Position numbers and translations under genes: made by a program. Under the pieces are notes generated by a model, which ran no database searches, was not told where the DNA came from, and worked only from the letters and a program-made list of their open reading frames with translations. A DNA stretch of 64,000 nt from Pararhodobacter zhoushanensis (GTDB taxonomy: Bacteria; Pseudomonadota; Alphaproteobacteria; Rhodobacterales; Rhodobacteraceae). The DNA is taken from NCBI RefSeq assembly GCF_003990445.1, contig NZ_REEZ01000003.1:282635-346634 (forward strand), written 5' to 3'. The stretch's first letter is position 1, and each line of letters begins with the position of its first letter. Positions 35,872 through 44,905 of the stretch are shown one piece after another.

Positions 35872-35901
35872 AAAAAGGCCCCGCCAGCGCGGGCGGGGCC
35901 T
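35872..35901 (-). terminator. Terminator between tctC and the crotonase gene
   Basis: On the minus strand a perfect 10-bp stem (arms 35892-35901 and 35876-35885, 6-base loop) is followed by TTTT and lies 8 bases past the tctC stop codon. It is the best Rho-independent terminator in this cluster. Since the crotonase, tctB and tctA follow on the same strand without a clear promoter, partial read-through is likely. Confidence 0.8.
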
Positions 35902-35908
35902 GAGGGTG

Positions 35909-36859
35909 TCACTCGATCGAGATGCCAGCAGCGTCGCGGATCGCGCCGAAGGTGGTCAGGCCATCCGCAACAGCGGCGTCGGTTTCAGCCGGATCGCGGA
36001 ACTGAGGCAGCAGGCCCATGCGCAGCACTTGCTCGCGGTACGCATCCGAAGCGACCAGTTCCGCCAGCGGTGCGGCCATCGCCTCCAGCATTTCGGGGTC
36101 GGTGCCATCGGGGGCGAAGACGCCGAACCAGCCGGTGATCGCCACATCCAGACCCTGCTCGCGGGCCGTGGGCATGTCGGGCAGGTTGGGGTGACGCTCG
36201 GCGGTCAGGGTGGCGATGATACGCAGATGGTCGGCGTCGGATTGCGTCGCGGCGACCGGGTCGGCGAGGAATTCAACCTCGCCCGACATCACGGCGGCCA
36301 TCGCGTTGTTCGAACCCTGATAGGGGATATGCGTGGCATCGACGCCTGCGGCCATCAGGATCATCTCGGTGGTGAATTGCCCCATCGAGCCGACACCGGC
36401 GGTGCCGAACTTGGCCTCGTGATCGCCCAGATAGGCGATGAAGTCGTTCATGTTCTGGATCGGCAGATCGGCGTTCACGGCCAGAAAACTGGCGGCATCG
36501 GCGACGGTGGCGATGCCGGTAAAGTCGGCCTGCGGGTCATAGCTGACCGCCGGGTTGATCAGCGGCTGGATCACCTGCGTGGCGTTGTTGCCGAAGAAGA
36601 TCGTGTAGCCGTCACCCTCGGCCTGCGCGGCCTGGGTTGCACCGACGACGCCGCCTGCACCGGGCCGGTTTTCCACGACGACCGGTTGGCCAACAGCAGC
36701 CGAGATCGCCTCGGCGGCAGCGCGGGCCAGAATGTCGGTGGTGCCGCCCGGATTGTACGGCACGATCATGGTGATCGGGTGATCCGGCCACTCGGCCAGA
36801 GCGGCGGTTGCGGTGATCGACAGGCTCAAGGCCAGCGCCGACGTAAAGGTCTTGTTCAT
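35909..36859 (-). CDS. tctC: Tripartite tricarboxylate transporter binding protein TctC
   Basis: This 316-aa periplasmic binding protein (Bug/TctC family) starts at 36859 behind GGGAGGAC, with a signal peptide ending ATAALA (about residue 20). Family motifs are ITMIVPYNPGGTTDILAR, VVVENRPGAGG and VGSMGQFTTEM. It captures a carboxylate ligand for TctAB. It heads the tct operon and is divergent from an iclR-type gene, with a shared control region of 184 bp. Confidence 0.94.
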   Translation of the reverse strand: MNKTFTSALALSLSITATAALAEWPDHPITMIVPYNPGGTTDILARAAAEAISAAVGQPVVVENRPGAGGVVGATQAAQAEGDGYTIFFGNNATQVIQPLINPAVSYDPQADFTGIATVADAASFLAVNADLPIQNMNDFIAYLGDHEAKFGTAGVGSMGQFTTEMILMAAGVDATHIPYQGSNNAMAAVMSGEVEFLADPVAATQSDADHLRIIATLTAERHPNLPDMPTAREQGLDVAITGWFGVFAPDGTDPEMLEAMAAPLAELVASDAYREQVLRMGLLPQFRDPAETDAAVADGLTTFGAIRDAAGISIE

Positions 36860-36952
36860 GGTGTCCTCCCGTATGCACGCCCAATGGGGCGCTGTCCTCC
36901 CAGACGACTCAAAGGCTAGCACGCGGGAATTTGTCTCGCAATAAATGAATGG

Positions 36953-36969
36953 GTTCTGAATAATGGAAC
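36953..36969. promoter_or_regulatory. Candidate IclR operator, copy 1
   Basis: GTTCT-GAATAAT-GGAAC is an inverted repeat with 5-bp arms (one mismatch) and a 7-bp spacer, between the divergent tctC and iclR-type genes. The same layout, GTTCC-N7-GGAAC, stands before the acyl-CoA synthetase gene. It is a candidate site for one of the two IclR regulators. Confidence 0.5.
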
Positions 36970-36989
36970 AAATCCCAATCCTGATCACA

Positions 36990-37019
36990 TTGACGCTCGG
37001 CCCGGCTACCGCCTATCGT
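36990..37019 (+). promoter_or_regulatory. Likely promoter of the first iclR-type gene
   Basis: TTGACG (36990-36995) and TATCGT (37014-37019) are separated by 18 bases and predict a transcript start near 37026. That places the start codon at 37044 rather than at the upstream in-frame ATG 36963. Confidence 0.4.
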
Positions 37020-37043
37020 GAGGCGCGGGATACAGGGCGGATC

Positions 37044-37685
37044 ATGGACAGCACACTTCTGAAAGGTCTGGATATTTTCGAGCGCGCGGTGAATGCCGAG
37101 CGCCCGGTGACGGTCTCGGAACTGGCCCGGGCCATGGGCCTGCCGAAAAGCAATATCCACCGCACTTTGACCACACTGACCGCTGCAGGCTACCTGCAAC
37201 ACGACCCGGTCGAGCGGCACTACACCCCGTCGCTCAAGCCGGTGATCCTGGGCCAGCAGGTCGCGGCGCGCTATCCGTTCCGCGCGTCGCTGATGCCGCA
37301 TCTTGAGGCGCTGGCCGCCGAGACCGGCGAAACTGCCGCCTTCGCGCTGCCGATGGCGGCGGGGATGGTGTTTCTGGCCCACGCCCTGCCGGGCCGTTCG
37401 CTGGCCGCTGTCCTGCCCGAGAACGCACGCTATGATCCCGGCGATACCGCCTTTGGTCAGGCGCTTGAGCCGGGCGCGGGGCATGCCCTGCGCCCCGATC
37501 ACCCCGAGCGCCACACGTTCGAGTTGGCGATCCCGCTGGCCGAAGGGGGATTGCCCGCGCTGGGCGCTATCGGGCTGGTGGGTCCGGCCAGCCGCTATGA
37601 CGCGGACAAGGTTCCGGCCCAGCTGTCGGCGCTGATCGCCGCGCGCGCGCGGGCGATGGCGCAGGCCGAGCCGGTGGCGTCATGA
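37044..37685 (+). CDS. IclR-family transcriptional regulator (first of two)
   Basis: This 213-aa regulator has an N-terminal winged helix-turn-helix (VTVSELARAMGLPKSNIHRTL, about residues 18-40) and a shortened ligand-binding domain. IclR proteins are usually 240-280 aa, and the effector domain here seems to lack part of the usual middle. AGGGCGG and a promoter upstream support the start at 37044. Its stop overlaps the next iclR-type start by 4 bases. It is divergent from tctC and probably controls the tct/acyl-CoA genes. Confidence 0.85.
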   Translation: MDSTLLKGLDIFERAVNAERPVTVSELARAMGLPKSNIHRTLTTLTAAGYLQHDPVERHYTPSLKPVILGQQVAARYPFRASLMPHLEALAAETGETAAFALPMAAGMVFLAHALPGRSLAAVLPENARYDPGDTAFGQALEPGAGHALRPDHPERHTFELAIPLAEGGLPALGAIGLVGPASRYDADKVPAQLSALIAARARAMAQAEPVAS

Positions 37686-38464
37686 TCAAATCCGTCGAAA
37701 AAGCCTTTCGCGTGCTGGAATCCATGTCGCTGGCCGATGGCCCGCTGCGGCTGAGCGACATCGCGCGGATGAACGATATGACCCGCTCGAACGCCTTCCA
37801 TCTGCTGCAAACGCTGCAAGAGCTGGACTATGTGCGGCAGGTCGAGGACAGCACGCTCTATGAGCTGACCCTGAAAACCTTTGAGGTCGGCGCGCGGGCG
37901 GTATCGCGCAACTCGCTGATTTCGGTGGCGCATCCCGAGCTGGTGCGGCTGTCCGACAAGGTGCCCGAGAATGTCATGCTCAACACCCGCGACGGGTTGA
38001 TGAATCTGGTGGCCGACCGGATCGAAAGCCGCTCGGTGGTGCGCACGCTGGCCCATCTGGGCGCGCGCACGCCGTTGCAGCTGGTGTCGGGCGGCAAGGT
38101 TCAGCTGGCCTATGGGCCCGAGTCGCTGCTGGCCAAGGTCTGCGCCAATCTGGTCGCGGTGACCGAGCTGTCGGTGACGGATCCGGTCGTGCTGCGCGCG
38201 CAGCTGGCGCAGATCCGCGAGCAAGGCTACGCCGTCGCCATCGGCGAGGTGAACGAGGCCGCCAAGGGCGTATCCTGCCCCCTGCGCAACCGGCATGGCG
38301 ATGTGGTCGCTGCCGTCAGCATCTCAGGCCCGATGGACCGGCTGGGCAACGACCTGATCGCGCATTACGTGGCGCTTTTGCGCGAAACGATCCTCTTGAT
38401 CGAGGCCGCCTGGGCCGATGGCTGGCGCGGTCAGTCCAGCGTGGCGCGACCGTCGAGCGCATAG
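37682..38464 (+). CDS. IclR-family transcriptional regulator (second of two)
   Basis: This full-length (260 aa) IclR regulator has a winged helix at residues 6-60 (LRLSDIARMNDMTRSNAFHLLQTL) and a GAF-like effector domain ending in AAVSISGPMDRL. It starts within the stop codon of the first IclR gene (ATGA), so the two are made together. At its 3' end it overlaps the convergent acyl-CoA synthetase gene by 34 bases. Confidence 0.9.
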   Translation: MIKSVEKAFRVLESMSLADGPLRLSDIARMNDMTRSNAFHLLQTLQELDYVRQVEDSTLYELTLKTFEVGARAVSRNSLISVAHPELVRLSDKVPENVMLNTRDGLMNLVADRIESRSVVRTLAHLGARTPLQLVSGGKVQLAYGPESLLAKVCANLVAVTELSVTDPVVLRAQLAQIREQGYAVAIGEVNEAAKGVSCPLRNRHGDVVAAVSISGPMDRLGNDLIAHYVALLRETILLIEAAWADGWRGQSSVARPSSA

Positions 38465-40533
38465 GCACCCTGCGGCGTGGCGCGCAGCGGGTTGACCTCA
38501 AGATCCACCAGCGCCTCGCCCAGATCGGCGGCCAGCCACGAGATCCGGCTGATCGCCTGACACAGCGACGCCAGATCCGCCGGGGCCTGCCCGCGCACCC
38601 CCGCCAGCAGCGGCCAGATGCGCAGGCGGCGCAGCATGGCTTCAGCTTCGAGAGGGGTCACAGGGGCGCTGGCCTGTGTGACGTCCTTGAGCAGCTCGAC
38701 ATGGATGCCCCCCGCGCCGACGACCAGCTGCGGGCCAAAGTCCGGCTCGTTGGTTACGCCGACGATCAGCTCAGTACCCGCGCCGATCATCTGCTGTACG
38801 TCGATGCGAAGGGCAGTGCCCGGCGCGGCCTGCGCGATCGCCCCGGCGATCGTGGCGAAGGCGGTGCGCACGGCATCGGCGCTGTCCAGACCCACCTGCA
38901 CCAGCCCCAGATCGGATTTATGCACCACGCCGTCGGCCACGCCTTTGAGCACCACGGGATAGCCAATCGTCTCTGCCGCTGACACCGCGTCATCGGGCGT
39001 TGCACAGGGGGTCGCTTGCGGCACGGCAACGCCGTAGCCGGAGAGCAGGGTTTTGACCTCCGGCTCGGTCAGGAACCCACTGCGGGGCGCGTCAGGCACG
39101 ACCAGTTCGGCAGGGCGCTCGGTTGCCGCCTCGCGGATACCCGTCTGCGCATCGCGCAGCGCAAAGGCGGTGCTCATCACCCGGAGCGCATCGTCAATGC
39201 GCGCCACAACGGGAACGCCCGCGGCCAGAAACATCTGGCGCAGGTCTTCGGCAAAGCGCGAGGTGTTGAGCACCACCAGCACCGGCTTTTCCTGCCGTTT
39301 CCACACATCAATGAGCGCCTGTGCGGTTTGCGGCATCAGCGGCTGGGGCGTGAGCACATAGGCGAGCAGCGCGACGCCCGGGTCATCATGGACCGCGTGG
39401 ATCCCGCGCTCGAAAATGCCGAACTCAAGATCGCCGGTATGCGCGCCCAGATCCAACGGGTTGTTCTGATGCGCGCGTTGGAAGTCGGCGTCCATGCGTG
39501 CGCGCGTCACCTCGGCATAGCTGGCGACCGGCAGACCTGCCAGATCCATCCGGTCAGCCAGCACCGCGCCGCCACCGCCCGAGCTGCACACAACGCCGAT
39601 GCCCCCGGGCCCCATCGCGGGCGCGCGGTCCAGAATACCGGCGACAAGGATCATGCTGTCGGGATCGTCCATCACCTGAATGCCCGTCTCGCGGCACAGG
39701 GTCTCGAAGGCACTGAACGACCCGGCCAGCGACGAGGTATGCGAATGCGCCAGCGTCGAGCCTGCATCCGTGCGCCCGGCTTTGACCGCCAGCAGGATCT
39801 TGCCCGCCGCACGGGCGCGCAGAGCAAGTGCGCGCAGGCGGGATGGGGATTTGACGCCCTCGATATAGAGGCAGATCACCTTGGTCGCGGGATCGGCAAT
39901 GAAGCCCTCAAGGAAGTCGCACAGCTCAAGATCGGCCTGATTGCCGATGCTGACCATGCCCGCCAGCCCGACGCCGTGGTCATGCGACTGCACATAGAGT
40001 GAGCCCATCAGCGCGCCCGACTGGCTGATCAGTGACACGCCACCGTGGCGGAACGGCCCCGAATAGCGCAGCGTCGGGGTGGACGAGAGCGCCAGATTGA
40101 TCGACGGCAGGATGAAACCCATGCAGTTGGGGCCGACCAACCGCATGTTGTAACGCTTGGCAATGGCGACGATCTCGGCCTCAAGTGCCGCACCCTCGGC
40201 CCCGAATTCGGCCATCTTGGCGGTGACGACGACGCAGACCCCGACACCGGCCTTGCCGCATTCCTCGATCATCGCCGCCAGCTTGGGCGCTGGAACGGCG
40301 ACGAGCGCCAGATCCGGGGCCTCGGGCAGATCCATGATCGACGGATAGCAGGTCAGCCCCAGCACGCTCTCGCGGCGCGGGTTGATCGGGAAGATGCGAC
40401 CTTTGTAACCGTGATCGACGATGTGGTGCAAAAAGCGGCCGCCGAATTTGGCGTAATCCTCGGTGGCGCCGATCAGAGCGATGGACTGCGGGGCGATGAC
40501 CCGGTCGATGCCAATGGGCTGTGTGCGCGTCAT
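38431..40533 (-). CDS. ADP-forming acyl-CoA synthetase, fused subunits
   Basis: This 700-aa enzyme of the NDP-forming acyl-CoA ligase superfamily activates a carboxylic acid with ATP and CoA to acyl-CoA, ADP and phosphate. The N-terminal CoA-binding domain starts with IALIGATEDYAKFGGR. A succinyl-CoA-ligase-like part contains LAHSHTSSLAGS with the likely phosphorylated His. The C-terminal third is an ATP-grasp domain (GYGVAVPQATPCATPDDAV onward). It is fused alpha-beta, as in acetate-CoA ligases. GGGGAGG sets the start. Its substrate is probably the acid imported by TctABC. Confidence 0.9.
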   Translation of the reverse strand: MTRTQPIGIDRVIAPQSIALIGATEDYAKFGGRFLHHIVDHGYKGRIFPINPRRESVLGLTCYPSIMDLPEAPDLALVAVPAPKLAAMIEECGKAGVGVCVVVTAKMAEFGAEGAALEAEIVAIAKRYNMRLVGPNCMGFILPSINLALSSTPTLRYSGPFRHGGVSLISQSGALMGSLYVQSHDHGVGLAGMVSIGNQADLELCDFLEGFIADPATKVICLYIEGVKSPSRLRALALRARAAGKILLAVKAGRTDAGSTLAHSHTSSLAGSFSAFETLCRETGIQVMDDPDSMILVAGILDRAPAMGPGGIGVVCSSGGGGAVLADRMDLAGLPVASYAEVTRARMDADFQRAHQNNPLDLGAHTGDLEFGIFERGIHAVHDDPGVALLAYVLTPQPLMPQTAQALIDVWKRQEKPVLVVLNTSRFAEDLRQMFLAAGVPVVARIDDALRVMSTAFALRDAQTGIREAATERPAELVVPDAPRSGFLTEPEVKTLLSGYGVAVPQATPCATPDDAVSAAETIGYPVVLKGVADGVVHKSDLGLVQVGLDSADAVRTAFATIAGAIAQAAPGTALRIDVQQMIGAGTELIVGVTNEPDFGPQLVVGAGGIHVELLKDVTQASAPVTPLEAEAMLRRLRIWPLLAGVRGQAPADLASLCQAISRISWLAADLGEALVDLEVNPLRATPQGAYALDGRATLD

Positions 40534-40554
40534 GTCGAGCCTCCCCGCTCAATT

Positions 40555-40581
40555 GTTCCGCATATTGGAACGACGTCCAAT
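40555..40581. promoter_or_regulatory. Candidate IclR operator, copy 2
   Basis: GTTCC-GCATATT-GGAAC (40555-40571) is a perfect 5-bp inverted repeat with a 7-bp spacer, 22-38 bases upstream of the acyl-CoA synthetase start. A second, overlapping palindrome ATTGGA-N6-TCCAAT runs to 40581. The first matches the site between tctC and the iclR genes. Confidence 0.5.
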
Positions 40582-40689
40582 GATACGAAATATTTGACCG
40601 ACGCCACGCCGGTGTCAAGCACCGACGTGACAGGCGGGCGGGTCCCGCTGCGGAGCGCAGCAAGGTAAAGTCGTGACGGAAGGGGAGGT

Positions 40690-41427
40690 TTAGTGGTGCA
40701 GCAGCTTGCCCAGAAACTCGCGGCTGCGCTCGTGCTCGGGGTGGTCGAAGAAGGCAGCGGGCGGGGCGACCTCAAGGATCTGGCCGCGGTCCATGAACAC
40801 CACGCGGTCGGCGACTTGCCGGGCAAAGCCCATCTCATGCGTGACGCAGATCATGGTCATGCCATCCTCGGCCAGACCGACCATGGTGTCGAGCACCTCT
40901 TGCACCATCTCGGGGTCCAGCGCCGAGGTGGGTTCGTCGAACAGCATCAGCCGGGGCTTCATGCACAAGGCCCGCGCGATGGCGACGCGCTGCTGCTGGC
41001 CGCCCGACAGCTGGCCAGGCAGCTTGTCAGCCTGATCGGCGATACGCACGCGGTCCAGCAGTTCGCGGGCATAGGATTCGGCCTGCGCGCGGGGCTGTTT
41101 GAGGCTGCGCATCGGCGCGAGGGTGCAGTTGTCCAGCACGCTCATATGCGGGAACAGGTTGAAATGCTGGAACACCATGCCGACCTGCCGGCGGATCGAT
41201 TCTGTCTGGCGCGCGCCTTTTTCGGTCACGCCCTCCAGCACAATCGACCCCTGCTCGAACTGCTCGATCCGGTTGATGCAGCGGATCAGCGTCGATTTGC
41301 CCGAGCCGGACGGCCCGCAGACCACGATCCGCTCACCGCTGGCCACGCTCAGATCGACGTCGCGCAGGGCGTGATACTCGCCGAACCATTTGTTCAGCCC
41401 GGTGATGGTCAGCAGCGGTTGCGTCAT
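40690..41427 (-). CDS. aapP: Polar amino-acid ABC transporter ATPase
   Basis: This 245-aa ATPase drives an AapJQMP-type general L-amino-acid importer. Walker [10 protein letters not shown], signature LSGGQQQR and Walker [14 protein letters not shown] are intact, with [19 protein letters not shown] at the C-terminal end, typical of GlnQ/AapP. It is the last gene of aapJQMP, 17 bp after aapM. The acyl-CoA synthetase gene follows 156 bp later with its own control site. Confidence 0.93.
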   Translation of the reverse strand: MTQPLLTITGLNKWFGEYHALRDVDLSVASGERIVVCGPSGSGKSTLIRCINRIEQFEQGSIVLEGVTEKGARQTESIRRQVGMVFQHFNLFPHMSVLDNCTLAPMRSLKQPRAQAESYARELLDRVRIADQADKLPGQLSGGQQQRVAIARALCMKPRLMLFDEPTSALDPEMVQEVLDTMVGLAEDGMTMICVTHEMGFARQVADRVVFMDRGQILEVAPPAAFFDHPEHERSREFLGKLLHH

Positions 41428-41444
41428 GGGCGAGGGCCCCTTGT

Positions 41445-42569
41445 TCAGTTAGTCGCGCCGCGCGCGAGATCACGCTCAAGCCGGGCGCTGTAGCGCGACA
41501 ACGAGAAGCAAAAGACGAAATAGATCAGCGCGGCAAAAAGATAGACTTCAATCCCGGCATTCTGCCAGAGCGGATCGGACACCGCCCGCTTGGCCGCCGT
41601 CATCAGATCGAAGATGCCGACAACCACCACGATCGAAGTCGCCTTGAAGAAGCCGATGAAGATGTTGACGATGCCGGGAATGACCATCCGCAGGGCTTGC
41701 GGCAGGATCACGTCGCGCATGGTCTGGGCGTAGTTGAGCGACAGCGCGGCGGCGGCCTCGTACTGGCCCGCCGGGATGGCTTGCAACCCGCCGCGAATGA
41801 CCTCGGCCAGATAGGCCGCGCCGAACAGGGTAAAGGCGATCAGCACGCGCAGCAGTTTCGAGATTTGCCAATCGGCGGGCAGAAACAACGGCATCATCAC
41901 GCTGGCCATGAACAGCACCACCAGCAGCGGCACGCCCCGCGCAAATTCGATCAGCCCGACCGAGGCCGCTTGCAGCATCGGCAATTTGCGCTGCTGCCGT
42001 GCCAGCGCCAACAGGATCGCCACGGGAAACGCCATGCCCAGCCCCAGCGTGGACAGGATCAGCGTCACCGGCAGGCCGCCCCATTGGTCATCGGTGACCG
42101 ATGACAGGCCGAACACACCACCGCGCATCAGCACGATCACGGCCCCCAGAAACACCACCCAGATCAGCGCCAGCGAGGGCCGCCACAACCGGCGTTGCAC
42201 CGACAACACGTAGAGCACGATCATCAGCACGCAGGCCACGGCCGGGCGCCATTGCTCGGCATAGGGATAGACGCCGAACAGGATCAGCCGCAGCTTGTCG
42301 CCGATCACCGCCCAGCACGCGCCAGTCACGCCGGGGGTGCGGCAGGCGTCGCTGGGGGACAGCTCAGCTGTGCCGGTGAACACCGCGTCGAGCAGCGCCC
42401 AGTTCAGCAGGTGCCAGCCCGCGAAGGCCAGCAGCGCCAGCATGCCCAGCGTCGCCAGCGTCGCACCGGGGGAATAGAACAGATCCTCGCGCAACCGGTC
42501 GTGCCATTGGCGCGGGTCCTGCGGGGCAGGGCGCGGGGTGGCGATGGTGGGGGCAAGAAAGCGGGTCAT
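41445..42569 (-). CDS. aapM: Amino-acid ABC transporter permease AapM
   Basis: This 374-aa inner-membrane permease pairs with AapQ. After a 35-residue cytoplasmic start it has a long insertion between early helices, as in AapM. The HisM-type core follows, with [21 protein letters not shown] and the EAA loop [25 protein letters not shown]. It overlaps aapQ by 4 bases and is followed by aapP. Confidence 0.92.
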   Translation of the reverse strand: MTRFLAPTIATPRPAPQDPRQWHDRLREDLFYSPGATLATLGMLALLAFAGWHLLNWALLDAVFTGTAELSPSDACRTPGVTGACWAVIGDKLRLILFGVYPYAEQWRPAVACVLMIVLYVLSVQRRLWRPSLALIWVVFLGAVIVLMRGGVFGLSSVTDDQWGGLPVTLILSTLGLGMAFPVAILLALARQQRKLPMLQAASVGLIEFARGVPLLVVLFMASVMMPLFLPADWQISKLLRVLIAFTLFGAAYLAEVIRGGLQAIPAGQYEAAAALSLNYAQTMRDVILPQALRMVIPGIVNIFIGFFKATSIVVVVGIFDLMTAAKRAVSDPLWQNAGIEVYLFAALIYFVFCFSLSRYSARLERDLARGATN

Positions 42570-43696
42570 GTGCGGCTCGCCCAGGCCGTGCGGGTGTTGA
42601 GGAAGTTCATCAGGGCGCTGAAGGCCAGCGAGACCACGACAAAGAACGCTGCCAGCACCGCCATCACCTCAACCGCTTGGCCCGTGTCAAACAGCACTGT
42701 GTTGCCGATGCCGACGATCTCCTGATAGCCGATCACTACCGCCAGAGAGCTGTTCTTGATCACGCCAATGTATTCGTTCGACAGCGCGGGCAATGCCACC
42801 CGGATCGCCTGCGGATAGATCACCGAGCGGCGCACGGTGCGCAGGGGCAGGGCCAGCGCTTCGGTCGCTTCCCACTGGCCGCGCGGCACGGACTGGATCG
42901 CGCCCCGGATGATCTCGCCCAGAAAGGTCGCGGTGTAGAGGGTCAGCGCGGCGACAATCGCGATCAGCTCGGGTGACAGCGACCAGCCGCCATTGACGCG
43001 GAACCCGGCGACAGCCGGCGTCACCATCTCGGGCGCGCGGCCCAGCAGCAGCCAGGGCAGCGCCATCGCGGCCAGCGTCAGCAACACGAAGACCAACGCG
43101 CCCGGATGCCATCGCCCGCCGTGCCGCCGCCAGCGGGCGACGCCCAGCGCGGCGAGCACGCCGGTCAGGGCCGAAGCGAGCCAGAGCATGTCGGGCGCGG
43201 GATAGGGCAGAAAGAAGCCCCGGTTGGTGATCAGCGCGCCCATGAAGGGCGCGGTTTCACGCGGCCCGGGCAGGGACAGGGCGACGGCGTAGCACAGCGA
43301 GATATGGATCAGCACCGGCACATTGCGCACCAGCTCGATATAGCCCAGACACACGCCGCGCAGCAGCCGGTTGCGTGACAGGCGACCCAGCCCAAGGCCA
43401 AGGCCCAGCACCGTTGCCAGCACGATGACCAGCGCGGAAATCTTGAGGGTGTTGAGCCCCCCGGCAATCAGTGCAAGCGCATTGCTGTTCACGCCGGGCG
43501 TAAAGGTAAAGGGCGCGTTGGCGATGGCCGTGCGCGCCGGTTCAAACAGAAAGCCAAAGCCGGTTTCGATACCACGGGCGCGCAATTCGGCGCCCGTGAT
43601 CGCAAAGAGCCAGAACAAGAGCAGCCCGACCGCCGCGAAAACAACTGCTTGCGCGCTTGCTACACGAAGCTTGCTGTGGGATCGGGACTGCGTCAT
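42566..43696 (-). CDS. aapQ: Amino-acid ABC transporter permease AapQ
   Basis: This 376-aa permease is the partner of AapM. It has the expected early segment GIETGFGFLFEPA, GYIELVRNVPVLIHISLCYAV and the EAA loop GQWEATEALALPLRTVRRSVIYPQA, where the ATPase docks. Unlike most HisM proteins it carries an insertion of some 90 residues in the middle, as is usual for AapQ. It lies 12 bp after aapJ. Confidence 0.92.
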   Translation of the reverse strand: MTQSRSHSKLRVASAQAVVFAAVGLLLFWLFAITGAELRARGIETGFGFLFEPARTAIANAPFTFTPGVNSNALALIAGGLNTLKISALVIVLATVLGLGLGLGRLSRNRLLRGVCLGYIELVRNVPVLIHISLCYAVALSLPGPRETAPFMGALITNRGFFLPYPAPDMLWLASALTGVLAALGVARWRRHGGRWHPGALVFVLLTLAAMALPWLLLGRAPEMVTPAVAGFRVNGGWSLSPELIAIVAALTLYTATFLGEIIRGAIQSVPRGQWEATEALALPLRTVRRSVIYPQAIRVALPALSNEYIGVIKNSSLAVVIGYQEIVGIGNTVLFDTGQAVEVMAVLAAFFVVVSLAFSALMNFLNTRTAWASRT

Positions 43697-43708
43697 GTCC
43701 TGTTTCGC

Positions 43709-44746
43709 TCAGCGCATCGGGTAGGGGTATTGCTGCCCGCCGTCACGCGCCAGACGGTTCGCGCCCCGGTCTGCACCCGACTGGCCAAAGCTGCGCTCCC
43801 ACATCTCGCCATAGTTGCCGACCTGCGCGATGATGTCATGCGCCCAGTTGGGCTGCAGCCCCGACGCCTGACCCAGCGTGCCGTCGAGCCCGAGGAAGCG
43901 GCGGATGGCCGGGCTGGCCGAGGCGTCAAAACTGTCGACGTTTTCCGAGGTGATCCCCAGCGCCTCGGCGTTCACCATGGCGATATGGGCGTAGCGCGCG
44001 ATGTCGTACCAGACCGGATCGCCCTTGCGCACCGCGCCGCTGAGCGGCTCGTTGCTGATGATCTCGGGCAGCACGACGTAGTTGGCGCTGTTCTCACCCA
44101 GCGAAGCGCGGAAGCTGATCAGCGCCGACTGGTCGATCATGTAGACATCACAGCGGCCGGCAAGGAAGGCCGCGCGCAGTTCCTGGCCTTCGGCGAAGAG
44201 CACCGGGGTGAACTCCATCCCGTTGGACGAGAAGAAATCACGCGCGGTCACTTCGCCCGGCCCCTGGATCGAGCAGACATTCGCGCCGTCCAGCTCCATC
44301 GCCGAGCTGACACCCAGCGCGGTCGGAACCAGAAAGCCGGTGCCGTCGAAATAGTTGACCGAGGTCATCTGCACGCCCGAATCCGTCTCACGCGACATGG
44401 TCCAGGTCAGCTGCGCGAAGAGCAGATCGACTTCGCCGGTCTGCAGCGCGGTCAGGCGCTGCGAGGGCACCAGTGGCACCCAGCGCACGGCATTGGCATC
44501 GCCCAGAACGGCAGCGGCCACAGCGCGGCACGAGTCCGCATCCATGCCCTGCATCACGCCCTGTGAATCGGGCAGCGAGAAGCCGAAGCTGCTGCCGATC
44601 ACGCCGCAGGCCAGCTCGCCGCGTTCGCGCACGGCGTCCAGCGTGGGCGAGCCTTCTTGCGCAGCAGCGGTGCTGACCGACGCCAGAAGTGCCGCCCCGG
44701 CAAGCCCGTAGATCCCGGCGCGGTGGTAGGTGGTGGTAACTTTCAT
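43709..44746 (-). CDS. aapJ: Amino-acid ABC transporter binding protein AapJ
   Basis: This 345-aa periplasmic binding protein of the Aap/Bzt system has a signal peptide ending STAAAQ (about residue 29) and the family motifs LDAVRERGELACGV, GFSLPDSQGVMQGMDADSCRAVAAAVLGD and PLVPSQRLTALQTGEVDLL. It binds a range of L-amino acids. It heads aapJQMP, and 159 AT-rich bases separate it from the YheO-type regulator gene upstream. Confidence 0.93.
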   Translation of the reverse strand: MKVTTTYHRAGIYGLAGAALLASVSTAAAQEGSPTLDAVRERGELACGVIGSSFGFSLPDSQGVMQGMDADSCRAVAAAVLGDANAVRWVPLVPSQRLTALQTGEVDLLFAQLTWTMSRETDSGVQMTSVNYFDGTGFLVPTALGVSSAMELDGANVCSIQGPGEVTARDFFSSNGMEFTPVLFAEGQELRAAFLAGRCDVYMIDQSALISFRASLGENSANYVVLPEIISNEPLSGAVRKGDPVWYDIARYAHIAMVNAEALGITSENVDSFDASASPAIRRFLGLDGTLGQASGLQPNWAHDIIAQVGNYGEMWERSFGQSGADRGANRLARDGGQQYPYPMR

Positions 44747-44829
44747 TGAGTGATCCCTCCCGAATGAGGCCTTCAGCGCGGCGGGTGCCGTGACTGAGGG
44801 CGTGTTGGACTCTTCGTCAAGTTTCTACA

Positions 44830-44881
44830 TTTTGTCGAAAGTTCACATGGAATTTCACATCCGTCAACAAAAATTCAACAA
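44830..44881. promoter_or_regulatory. Repeats upstream of aapJ, candidate operator
   Basis: Two direct copies of TCAACAA (44864-44870, 44875-44881) are exactly 11 bp apart, one helical turn. TTTTGTCGA (44830-44838) is an inverted copy with one mismatch. The region is AT-rich, unlike its surroundings, and lies between the regulator gene and aapJ. It could bind the YheO-type regulator. Confidence 0.4.
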
Positions 44882-44905
44882 ATCGACCAATGCGGTCGGG
44901 TAACT

